Assembly (NCBI RefSeq): GCF_900496995.4
Contig: NC_044010.1
Location: 3,968,001 to 4,032,000 of the forward strand
Origin: Aquila chrysaetos chrysaetos
Lineage: Eukaryota > Chordata > Aves > Accipitriformes > Accipitridae
Direction: 5' to 3'
Length of the DNA: 64,000 nt
The notes beneath the pieces were generated by a model. It saw nothing but the letters and a program-made list of their open reading frames with translations. It was not told the DNA's origin and searched no databases. Both the position numbers and the translations under genes were made by a program. Of the stretch, positions 13,101-48,800 are shown piece by piece. Every line of letters starts with the position of its first letter. Within the stretch, counting starts at the first letter, position 1.

Positions 13101-14868
13101 GAGGAAAAGACTGCACACACTGGAACACTTGGGAATGAAACCTTTTAAAGGGCAATAAACATACAGGAAAAGAATAGGTGGAGGAACAGAGCCTTGAATC
13201 TGCAGACTGAAATTACATGTTCAGTCAAGCTGGCAAAGAAAAAAGCATAATTGGTGTTTGAATTCTGGCAGAGATGGAGTGTTTTTCCAGGCTGGAGATC
13301 ACTGCCCTGCTCTCTGAAAGCAGGCTGAAGAGCAACATGTGCTGCTCCAGCTGATTAACAGTGCCACCAGCCGGCCTGCTGGAAGAGTGCCAGTTCGCAT
13401 GACTCGGGGAAAACAAGGTAACCTTTCACCCCAGAAAGTCTTCACAGTCAGACTCTGATCCTGCAAGCCCTTTGGCAAATCCATGGGGGCTGCTCCTGAG
13501 AGCAGCAGCAAGCAAGGTCTTACCCACAGCGGTGCTATGCAGCACTAGCTTACCTAAGATTCAGCAGGGTCAAAGGAGATAATGAATCACTTGGGGTTTT
13601 CTGGTAGAGTTAAGAGTGAATGACAGAATATCCAACTCAGGAAGCCTTCTTCTAGTGCACAGCACACCAGTCAACCTGACGAGCCATGTCAGAATCGGGC
13701 CTGAAATTACTAAGTAACCAGATGGTGCTACAGAGGCCGTGTAAATGCAGCCAATGAGATGTGTGTTGGCAATTAGATAAAGACGAACGTTCCACTGCTT
13801 GTGGGGTGATTTCCTATTGGAAGCTGAACTTTAAATTGAATTAAGCTTGGCACCTCACAGTCTCTATAGTCAAAACACTTATTAGGAGAGCTGCTATTGC
13901 CTGGCTGTACTAAAAATACCCTAAAAATATGCTAAAGCGAACAGTGCCAACAATGCAAAAACCAGGAAAGTTTGCTTCCAATAGAGCAAAGCCAACATCA
14001 GAAACTCTGCATTAAGATTTCCTTAAAGTGAATAAAAGGGTCATGGAACCTTTCACACAGCTTTTTGGATAGCAATAAGGTACTCGTTTTGCCCAACAGC
14101 TGCAACAAAGAACTGTGTAATGAAAAAGCAGTTGTGGGAGAAGGAAAGGTGTAATTTATAAAGTCTCAAATTTTGGCAGCCTTGCATGCCTTTGCCAAGA
14201 ATACTGGTCAGGATTTTGCTAGATTGTAGGCACGTGATTATGTGGCTAAATTTTATATTTGAACAAATGCAAGTCAAATGGACTTCTGGGAAACTGGAAC
14301 AGTATAAACAGTTTATACTATGTGGTTGTCATGCGGTTGACAGCTTCCTTTCCACTGAGACGTCTATATGGGCACATACACAGAAGTCCCAGGTAACCTC
14401 TAAAAAGCTGCCTGAAAAGAGTTATATTGAGACAAGGGATGAAATTTGAAGGGGGGCGTCGGGGGGGGGGGGTGAGGGATATAAGGCCAAACAATACTGT
14501 AATTCCAAGCCCTAGCAATAACTTAATGTAAGCGATAACAACTGACCATCAGTGGAAGTTTAATTATCCACCTCCAAAACAGATCTGGGATTGCGCCAAC
14601 ATCCTTATCCAAAGACTCTTTGAACTCTGACGCAGTCTCATTCCGCTCCAGAGCCACTGACAATATGTAAACGTTCTGGCCAATAAAGGGAGAGAGATAC
14701 AGGGGCGAATAATGGCCGTGTAAGCCATGCTTCTTAAGGGGATGCATAGAGACTGTCTGCGTGATGTTGAGAAGATTTTGGCGCATGTTTCTCAATAAAA
14801 TTACTGCATCTTCATGGCTTTGAGGCTGTCATGGAAGATGAATATGGTTGTGAAGCAGAGGAAAAGCC
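10161..14868. other. Intergenic stretch downstream of CHD1L
   Basis: No exon, RNA gene or recognisable transposon. Sequence is AT-rich with short A-runs (for example 12582-12610) and a G-rich tract at 14451-14472. ORFs here are short, on both strands, and without family resemblance. This separates the 3' end of CHD1L from the next promoter on the left. Confidence 0.5.
14451..14472 (+). repeat. G-rich homopolymer tract
   Basis: Two G runs (six and twelve) separated by CGTC. It is a simple low-complexity tract with G-quadruplex potential and a likely site of length errors in sequencing or assembly. Confidence 0.8.
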
Positions 14869-15544
14869 TTTATTCCTAGGGAAGTAGTATCTAATAAAAA
14901 GTGTCAAGGAAATACTGTCAAGTGTCAAGGAATGCCAGACAACAACATGTCCACCAAGAGATTCACCAAGGAAGGAGGCAGAATGCTCTGAATACTGTTG
15001 TCTCTGTTTCAGGTTTTCAGTTTCACAGAATTGCTGACAGTGGCAGTATAGCAAATCCCTGTCTTCCTAGAGAAGTGACAAAACAGAGCCTCCTTGTAAA
15101 CCTCTGTTTCCTTTCCTGGAAGGTGAGAGCAGTGAGCTGTTTTGTTACAGGAGCCTGCCCTAACACACACCAACTCCACCACGTTCAGCCAAGGAAGCAG
15201 GTTATCACTTGCTTGGAACATTGTAATGCTTTTTTCACATTCTCACTTTTGCTGCTTTCTGAGTCACTTCCGTTATTCTGCAATTCCAGTCATCTCCCCC
15301 ACAGACATGGCACATACAGGTAAGTTGATGGCTGTCAACAGAAGACTAGCACCTACTTCTAACAAATTCTGACAGGCATACTGAATCACACTTATCTGTC
15401 ATTATCACCTAAAATGGTAAGTCCTCACTGTGGAATGAGTACCTGGATGACAGCAAAGTCAGAGAAACCAAGTTTTTAGCTGGACTGTGGCGCCTGTGCC
15501 TTGCTTTGCTTCCTCACTTCGCATTCACCAAGATATTTAGGGGA
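14869..15544 (-). promoter_or_regulatory. CHD1L: Probable 3'UTR of CHD1L ending at a poly(A) signal
   Basis: Reading leftwards from the CHD1L stop codon (lowest base 15545), a canonical AATAAA hexamer on the minus strand is found at 14869-14874, about 0.67 kb downstream. That length is reasonable for a 3'UTR. Other hexamers exist further left (around 12.3 kb), so the exact end is an inference. Confidence 0.45.
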
Positions 15545-39705
<24,161 letters not shown>

Positions 39706-39876
39706 GGCGGGGCAGCCTGTCAGGCACCGGCAAACACCGCGCTTCTTCCCCGCCTCCAGCTCCGGGAAGGGCGCAGGCGCCCGCAGGGCCGGCCCACAGG
39801 CGGGGCGAGACCCGAGCACCGCCCCGGTAACGGGAGGACTCGCTGCCGCCGGGCTCGGTGGAAGGAAGGGGTCGTC
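39706..39876. promoter_or_regulatory. Bidirectional CpG-island promoter of CHD1L and the FAAH-like gene
   Basis: Only 171 bp separate the CHD1L start codon (minus, 39705) from the FAAH-like start codon (plus, 39877), and both genes run outwards. The interval is part of a GC- and CpG-rich island spanning about 39.2-40.15 kb and has no obvious TATA box. GCGCAGGCGC at 39771-39780 matches the core of an NRF1 palindrome (GCGCANGCGC), a motif common in divergent housekeeping promoters. GGGGCG boxes occur around 39798. Transcription starts must lie inside or very near this interval or overlap the opposite gene's first exon. Promoter function is inferred from layout and composition. Confidence 0.8.
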
Positions 39877-42800
39877 ATGGCGCCGTTGCTGCTGCTGTTC
39901 CTCCTCACGTTGCTGCCGGCCGCCGCTTACCTGTGCTGCGTGAGGCGGCACACGGGCAGCGCTGGGACCGTGCTGCATCGCCGGCAACCGGGCCGGGCCG
40001 AGGCGAGGGGCCGCAGCCCGCCTCGGGATCCCGTGAGCGCCGGGGACGGAGCGGGCGGGCGGGCGGGCGGCGGGAAGCGGGGCCCGGCGCTCACCTCACG
40101 CCTTTTGTCCACAGTGGGCCCCGCGGCTGTGCGGCTCCGGGCTGCGCCTCTTCGTCCATGTGGCTAATACGGTGAGTAGGGGCGAGGGGCCGGGTAAACA
40201 AGGCAGTAAAAGCCGGGGTTGCTTGGGAAATTGTAGGCAGGTTGCGGGTCTCTGCGTGCTTTCGGGTTCACCCCGTCACCCCAGGGTGGGATGCTGTGGG
40301 GAGGGAGGGAGCTGGCCTCTGGTTGAGGGTGTCACGAGTGTTTTTGGGCACGGAGGGCCCGAAGCCGGCATCAAATACAGAATACGGCTGCCGCCGGCTT
40401 TCCTCGGACACGAAGGGATTCGGGTCCTTCAGCCCTCTGAGTGGGGTTTTTGGGAAGGGGCTAAAGGCAGCTGTCCTGCCACTGCTCTCCTCGGGTGGGC
40501 TTTGGCGTGCCAGCGAGCCTGCGGGTTGATTCCCGCTGGGGCTGGCGTGGAGGAGGTGCGAGTCCTGTTATGGCAGGGTGCTGGGGGGAGAAAAGCCTGC
40601 GTCCCCTTGGCGGTGAGCGCCTTGCGGCATCGTCCGCCCGAAAGCAGGTGGATTTTGTTGCTGCTGCTTGGCCTTTGCTTTTGAGTCAGTGTCAAGGTTA
40701 GGCACGAAAAGTCTCATTTCAACAGCGTGACCTGTTACAGAGCTTGGTGGCTGGTTGGGCTTGGAGTGAAAGCTAGCAATGGGCTGTGTTTATTTGTGAG
40801 AATACCTTGCAAGTGGCATTCTTCCAGGATATAACAACCAGAATACCTTTTTATCCTTTGCTTTGCAGCCGCTTCTGGTGCATGGCCCTAGGCTTGTTTC
40901 CTTTCCTGACATCCCCCTTGAAGGGGGGACGTGAGATTCTCAATCTCCTACGGGACTGTGTTGTCTAAGATTAGATGTAGATTAGGAGCAATGCCTGTTC
41001 AAAAAGAGAACTGTAATTCTTACGCAATGTGTGAGGCAACATATCATTTCTTGGATCTGGGGGTGTGAGCCTTGCTTCAGACTTTACTGTATTTGTGCAT
41101 CCCTTAACATGGTTTTGAAGTCCATTGTTGAGCTATTAAGACAGGCTAGAACAAGGCTGGTCTCTTTCAGACCTCTGATGTTGCTACACTGGGAACCAAG
41201 GTATTCAAAGAGTGTTTTCAGATGACTGCTACCATGGAGTCTCTAAACTTCTCATGCTTTTCCAAGTTGACTCGGTTTACTGCAGGAGCTCATTGAACGA
41301 CAGGAGAGATCCTAGCAGTCGAATGAGCAAAATAATAATAAGCTTCTACCTTATCCAATGTTTGCATAATCCGCAGAACACGAAGAAAGTAAGGGATGGG
41401 AGCTATGTAGATGCCTCCTAACAGGGTTGCAGCCTGTAGCTGCAGGCTTTCTGCGCCAAGTCAGGGATGGACAAAGGCAGGAGAGCCAGAAGAATACTCT
41501 CTTTATAATTATATAAAGGAGAGGTGGGGGGAAAGCATTTTGGGCCAATTTTGTGGCCTGAAATACAAGTATTTGTTCTATTTTTTTACTACATAGCATT
41601 GCATGCTCTCTAGGGTGCTCTGAAACTACAGCAATTGTGAGCACATTCAGCATTCCTTGTCTAGTGAGGAAGGTGTTTGGGTCAAAGTTACTGCAAACCA
41701 ATGTTTCTGCTTACTTTCTTCTAGGCTTTTGGGCAGCTCTGCTTACTGCCGCTGTTAATAAGGTAAGAGTGGGGAGTTTTCTTCCCCTCCAAGTTTCTTT
41801 TGTTTTTTGGGTTTTTTTTAAAGGTGCTTGCATTGCACACCACTTACAGGTTGTCTGAAATGACCTTTTCTAAGAGGGAAGCTGCATAACTTGATTGGAG
41901 AATGAGCAAGATTATTTCATAGATGTTGTTTACTGGATTTTTTTTTTTTTAACTACTCTGGTTTGAATGGGTCTCTATCGGAAGAAATTAACCTTTTTTC
42001 ACATTCAGGCAGGTGCTGAGAAATCAAATTTGCCAGCTTGCCTCTTTGGCTTTCTGTTCCTTTGCGAAAGAGCAGTCTTTCTTTCAAAGCTTGTTGATGG
42101 GCAAATTTGCTGTGTTTAACACCAGTAGTGGTAAAAGAATAGTAGTAGTGGGGAAATGAGGACAAACGTGAAGTTCAGAGTTTTTAGTATGTTCTTTTTA
42201 AAGATACTATTTTACGTCAGCCTTTTCTCCTTCTCTCTCACTTATGTTGTTGTTTAGAAACTGTGCTTTCAAGCATACATTGCACTGACAGCCGCTCAGG
42301 TAAGAGGTGTCAGGAACCTTAGCCTCATGCTTGGCTCACATGGTTTGCCTGTTATTTGATGGGTCAGCTATGCAGATCCCAGGATGTGGAGAAATGCCTT
42401 ACAGACAACTGGTACCTGTGAATTTTTACTTGGGGCATGGGCTTTTTCAGTGAATCAAACCCAGATAAGTGTTACTGCTGTTATACACCAGATTATTCCG
42501 TGACACCTATGACAGGGTCTTGATTTCCTTGCTTTACATGTTCTAAGCCCCGGACTTGCACTGCAATCCCTGTTGTATTTGGTTGCAAATGAGCTGTGTT
42601 GAAGCAAATCATGGAAAAGTCTGAAGAGGTGCTTGTTTTAACAGGGTTAGTGCTTGAACGTATGGCTTATACTACTTTCTCCTTTTCTTTTCCTCTCCAG
42701 TCCTGTCTTTATTGGTCTGTGGGTGATATGACTAATTAAAGTGAATTGAAAACTCTCACCATTTCTTTCCTAGTTTGGGTTTACGGAGGTTGGCTGGCCT

Positions 42801-45800
42801 TATGTCAAGTGGTAGGAGGCTTTGTTAAGCAAGCAGAGTAGATTTGATGCTGCCTTTAGAAAAGGTGTGAGAGATTATCTTGTAACTGTTGCAACTCCCT
42901 GCTGTGAGAGCAGACTGCTAAGACAAAATGTTCTTGGGTAAGTTTCCCTGTGAACAGTCTGAAAAATTAGTCATGGTAGAGCTTGCAAACTCTAGCAGTG
43001 ACTCTCTTTCAGGCTGAACAACTTCTCGCTCATGCGTTCACTTGACATTCATGAAGATCCCACGTTTATCCCAGAGGTTGCTGCGGAGGTTACAGAAGAC
43101 AAGTCTGAAGCTAAAAGCACTCCGGATATTATCGAGCAGCTGATAGATGCAAGGTTAGTATGTGATAGGTAAGAGTGGAGTGAAAGAAAACATGTGTTGG
43201 CACTATTATGTTAGTGGGAAGCTGTTGTTGTCAGTAATCTGGATTAAAAATCTTTTTCCACGCCCACCTGCTTTACAAAACAAACAGTGCTGTCAGTCAT
43301 CTTTCCTGTTGTAACTTATAAATCACTGGTAGTTACAAGCAATGTGAAGTTTCTACAAGCTTCAGGGAGTCTGTTTATTGTGGAGAGACCAAATTCTGCC
43401 CTTGCCAGGGCTCTGGTTGCGCTATTAGAACAGATGCACTTAGTGGTTGGCTAGTAAGTGCATACATCCCTTTAAGTGAGTTTGCAGATGTGCTGTTTCT
43501 TGCCTGCAAGGAATCTCAAAGAGAACACAGGGGTTGCGTGGAGGAGAGAAGGAACACAGGTTATAAAGAAAACAATCCACAAGAAATTAGGCTTTGTTAG
43601 TCAGGTTGCTTGGATAAAAGCTGGTTCACCTTCTTGATTGCAGCCTGTACTTGATTAAATCCCACTAGATTCCAGGCAGAATGTTACTCAGACTCGCATG
43701 TCTCGCTGTGGTCTGATGCTGAGGTGGGAGCAGCTGGGCTGCTATGAATGCTCTCCCCATCTGGTTTTGGTTCTTAGTTGTGGCCCTATCCAATAGTTAC
43801 TGAAAATGTCTATAAGCTGCACTTCATCAGCGTTGCAGAGGGTGGGTTCTCTGTATGTACCTGGGCTTTTAGCAGGACTAAGCTTGCCCCCTGCTTGAGT
43901 TCTTAAGCTAGAGCAAGGAAAAACTTTCAGCTCCTTCACTTTAGAGGGAGGGATGTATTTCCTCTAGGCATTGGTCAGGGTGAGTGCAGCCTTCTGGTTC
44001 TTGTGTCCCCAGCTCCACCAGTGATACATTGAGTACTACAGGGCAGGTTACTGGAGCCTTACCTCTTCCCTGCATAGCACATCATGGTGCCGTACGCTGT
44101 CCTATTCCAGGATATGGCTTCTAGTTTGGGTGATGATATGGAGACATCACAGGAGTAGTAATTGTAGCTAGCTCTTCAGAAGATCTTGCAATCATCCTGT
44201 TGTGATGAGAAATAGTCTATTTCTTATGTGCTAGAGCCATTGACTTAGTTTTTAAGCAGTTTGCTGATGTGTATCCTTGTGTGTGCTCTATAGTGCCTTT
44301 TCCCCCTCCTGCACCACACACTGTATATGCTGCTGGATATCTCTGGATTGAACTTGTGACAGAGATCCTGGGAGTAGGTTTATGAGTATATTCTAGCTAT
44401 TCTGTAAAGTTGCAGTGGTGAGTAGCAAATGTAAACCTGGAATAAATTTTGAACAGTTTAATGACTGCTGTGTTGCAGTAGAAATATGAAGCAACTAGAA
44501 CATGTCAGCAAGACTGACCCCATATTTCTTTGGCACCCTTAGTGTACCTGGTGTCTGGCATGGGTGCAAGGAGTCTGACAGAGCGCGAGCTGAAATCCAT
44601 AGGCTAGCGGTCCAAACGGTGACCAGCAGGTTTACTGTGAGTGAGTGATGCCCAAACCTGCATCGGACTGTGATGCTGAAGTCTACAGGTCTACACAGAG
44701 GTGGCTTTGACGGTTCACAATTGCCCTTTTAATTCTTTCTTTGCAGGTCTGATTCTGCTAGCGATGGGTTTAGCTTCAAAGGGATCAAAGACTACCTGGA
44801 CTGCTACCGGTAGGTGAAATTATGGTCTGGAAGCAACCTGTCTCGCATGTTCCCCTGCTGTGGCTAGTACTGTTCCACAAGCTCTCAGGTGTCTCTTTGT
44901 TAGGATTGTCCTTGAGGCACCAATGTTTACCGTCAGCCTCTGCAGTCCTTTCGCCCTAATAGAATAATGAAGGAAAGCCAACTGGGAGAGCTGGCACAAC
45001 TTTTACAAGCCCTGCAAGGATATTTAAATGCTGCTTTCCTTGGCTTATTGTCAGTCTTCACTGGGAGAGATTTCTACGTACCTTGTTTACCCAGACATGT
45101 GAGTGAGAAGGAGAGGAAGGTTCATCTGGATGATGTGAGTTGCGCATACTGTGGGTCTCTGAAGAATCCCTTGGTTCCCCAGCTGCTTGTGCTCCTGTGA
45201 GCAGTTTCCCTGCTTTCACCCAGTAAATGTGTCCAGCTTGGAAAGAGCTGGAAGCACATCCCTGACTCTGAGGTTTTGTGAGCTTTTGGCTGCTCAGTAA
45301 CTCCTGGCTGCCTCTGGGACATGTGCCAGGTGTGGAACGCTCAGATAAATCCTCTGGTGCTCCTGGCCCTTGTTCGTCAAGGACAACCTCTGCCAGCAGG
45401 CTGTGGCCTTGGAGCAAAAGGCGGACACTGCAGTCTGGTGTTACAGGTGCATCCTGACTGTGAGGCTTTTGTGTCAGCCAGAGGTAGATGTGTTTGTGGT
45501 GTAACTTAGCCTTTTGCCAGGAGGGAGGGAAGGCCTGTTTGTTGAAGGTGAGTTATGATGGTACTGCTGGTAGCCCCTTCTCTGTAATGGAAGGCCTGTA
45601 TAAAGGGGGCTGGCCTCTTGGTCTCAGCTCATGATACTGGGAGTTTTATAGCCTCAGGCTTTCAGGAGCTTGAGGACTCTCCGTAAAGCTGTCAGCTGTC
45701 CTTCCCTGTTTATCTGGTGGTTCAAGAATATCTGGGTAACTCTCCTAGCTCCTGCCCCTACTTTAAGGGTTGGGGGTGTGCTGTGTAGGCAAATTCTCCC

Positions 45801-48800
45801 CTTAAGGAAGGGAGTGTCCTGTCTTGATGGTGTCAACTGTGTTGAAATTGTCACCACACACAGATTCCTATCTAGTTCTTACTTACAGCTGTGACAGCTG
45901 CCATCTTGCTTCATGAGAGACAAAACCTGTGTGTTGGTGTGGTGTGGGCGTCTTGTAACAAGGTCCCAACTTCTGTCCTGTAGGAGTGAGAAGCTGACGC
46001 CATCTCAGGTAGCAAAGAACATCATTGCCATGTTGGAGGACTGCGACAAATCCACGCCCCCACTCAGAGCGATAGTGCAATGGGACCAGGAGCAAATAAT
46101 GCTGGTAATGTCTGCCTCTGGTAGAAAACGAGCAGAGGCTCTTCTGCTGATATATTGCACAGAAAAATATGTATGCTTTTCCTCCCTCCTTGTGTAGACA
46201 ACTACAAACAAGTTTGCTTTCCTTCCTGCAAAGAGAGGTAGCATTAAAGCAATCTGTTTCCTGCTGGACGACTATGTTTAAAATGGGACTTGTGTGCTTA
46301 TGTGGCATCCGTTAGCATAGATGCTTCCAAGTAGTAGTTTCCCATCAGCATATGGTGGAAGGAGAAGGAAACTTTTATAGTTTGGCTTAGTAGCAGCCTG
46401 AGAAAACTGTTTTTGGTATTTCTTCTGATACTGGTAATGACCTTCAGCTCAACTAAATATATATAACATACACTTTTTTTTTCTCTGTGCAGATGGCTGA
46501 GGCCTCCACTGCTCGTTACAGAAATAAGTGTACGCTGTCTTATCTGGATGGCATCCCAGTGTGTCTGAAAGAAGAGTTCAAAGTGGTGAGTTTCCTTGTC
46601 TAGCTGTCGGTTCATGCTGCAGGTGGTCAACCTAGACAACTCACTGCGACAAGGTTTTAAGGCCAACTCCTCAGCAGAATCCTGAGAATATGTTTGTAAT
46701 AAGGGGTAGTATGTGGGTTTGTAATGAGTAGGATTAACAAGTTTTGCCAGGTGAAGACAGATGTTGGGTACAACAGACGTGTTCTGTAACTCGTACTGAT
46801 CACTTTAATCCATGAGGAGTAGAGGGTGGGGGTGAGAAACAGTCCCTCTTGTGATGAAATGAGAATGTATAAAAGCATCTGTAGCAGTGGGTATAACTGT
46901 ATTTCTCAGGCACTGACTCTGCTCCACTGGCAAAGCATCCCTCTCTCCTTACCTTAAAGGACATGTGTCAGAAATACGGAAGTTACTTTGAAAAGCCCCA
47001 CTCACAAGGAGTTTTGCCTGTGGCCAAACAACAGTTACCATTAAATACTCCTGGCAGTACCGTCAAGCTGTCATAGGCTCTGCAGAGACCTACCCATAGG
47101 GTGGGAGTCCTGTTTATGTACAGATCCTTCCATTGCTGCCTCAAAGTGAAGAATACTTAGCATACCCTGAAAATGAGTCCATCTGGTATTTTGGCATTCA
47201 TCTAATCTTGGTGCCTTGCTTCAAAACACTGCAGATCTGAAACGCTGCAGCTCTGTCTGTAGAAAAATCGAAAAGAGAGCTGCAGGGAGGCAGACTTTTT
47301 GACCATCTACATGTTTCTGCTCCTTTGTATCGTGGTATTAAAAGGACTCCTCTGAATGGGAGAAGGACCAAATATTCAAGGGTTAAGTGTCTCTCCTAAT
47401 AGAAACCAACACAGGACAAGTTAAAGAGTGAAGCTTCCTAGCCCTTACTTACTTCTGTGGGTCCTAACGTCTGGGATCTGTTGTGGAGTTAAAGTGTGCA
47501 CGCGGAGCATGCACTTCTGCCTGCCTACCTTGCCAGGGTTTTAGGATGAGTAATAAGGTGTCTTCTTGCTAAGGTACCTTACCATCACCGAGTGGGAACA
47601 GTGTATCTTGGGACGGAGCCCGAAACAGAAGATGCTACTGTGACCAAGAAGCTGCGAGAGGCTGGGGCTATCATTATTGGGGTCTCAAACATGCACGAAC
47701 TAGGGACTGGAACAACTGGATGCAACCCTAACAGGTAAAAATCCCTTTCCCCTCTCTTTCCCCTGGTCTAGAAGTACCTAAAAGTCTGTCCAGAACTGAC
47801 AGGGAAGGGTACAAAAATAGAGCAAGCATGTGAGAATAAAACTGATGGAGGCATCTTGTGCAGGGAGAACCCTGGGGGTATGAAAACCCAGCATTGTATA
47901 TTTGAGGGTCAGAGTAGTCATGGAAGCCTGAAGGCTCCTGAAACCAAAGGAAGGAGAGGATCCAAGTGGCATCTGCTGAGTAAGGAACTTGGTTTGCTGG
48001 GCCTTATAGGCCTGGAGGTGTGAATGTTTACAGGATGAGTGGTAGACAAAAGCGGTGACAGAAAACAAATAAATAGTAATCTAATGCTCAGTCACAGTAA
48101 TGGCTGAAGGCCCAGAAGAGTGAGAAAAAGTACAGTCATCTCAGGAAAACATAGTATTTTTATTTCCTAGCTAAACCAGGCTCGTTGGAATTTGCTTTAC
48201 TGTTGTAAATTCTCCAGCTATAACCAAGCTGAGAACTGCTATTCCAGACCCGTGGTCCTCACAACCTTGATAAGCCATGTGTAGAGCCACGCTTTGTGCC
48301 CGTGCAGCTGGATAGAACTGGGGCTCCCCCTCAGCTGCAACAACGTGCCAGGGCATTTCTTCACTGTGTGAGGTCAGCTGGATACCCTGCCACCTGGCAG
48401 GTCTCTTTGGTGTCTGGGGACTGTGGTCAGACTGGAGACATTGGGAGCTGCTGCTCTGGCATAAAGGGCAGAGCTGGGGATGCTGACTTGCTTGTCTGTA
48501 AGAATTGCTGACCACCAACTGCTCCACCTTTTGGAGTTGCGTAATGCCCTGTGGCATGAAGTAATGGCACAGTGCTGTCACAGACAGAAGAGCTGGAGTG
48601 GTGTCCTTTCTCTTGCTTTGAGTCTGTCTCTTTTGGATAAGCTGCTTATGGTAACAAGAGATTGGACTCTGAGGCAGAAGTCTTTTTTGCACCTTGTTTT
48701 CTACGGACATAGCACTATCTGGGATTTAATGGTATCTCTTTACTAAGAGATCAGAATCCCTGAGCTGTGTTTCTGGATCTTTTCCTGCCCTGTAGTGCAC

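Noticed and set aside
48171-48710. A 179-codon antisense open frame in FAAH-like intron 8
   Set aside because: Low-complexity composition, no recognised domain, no splice partners and no CpG promoter; a chance open frame in intronic DNA is more likely.
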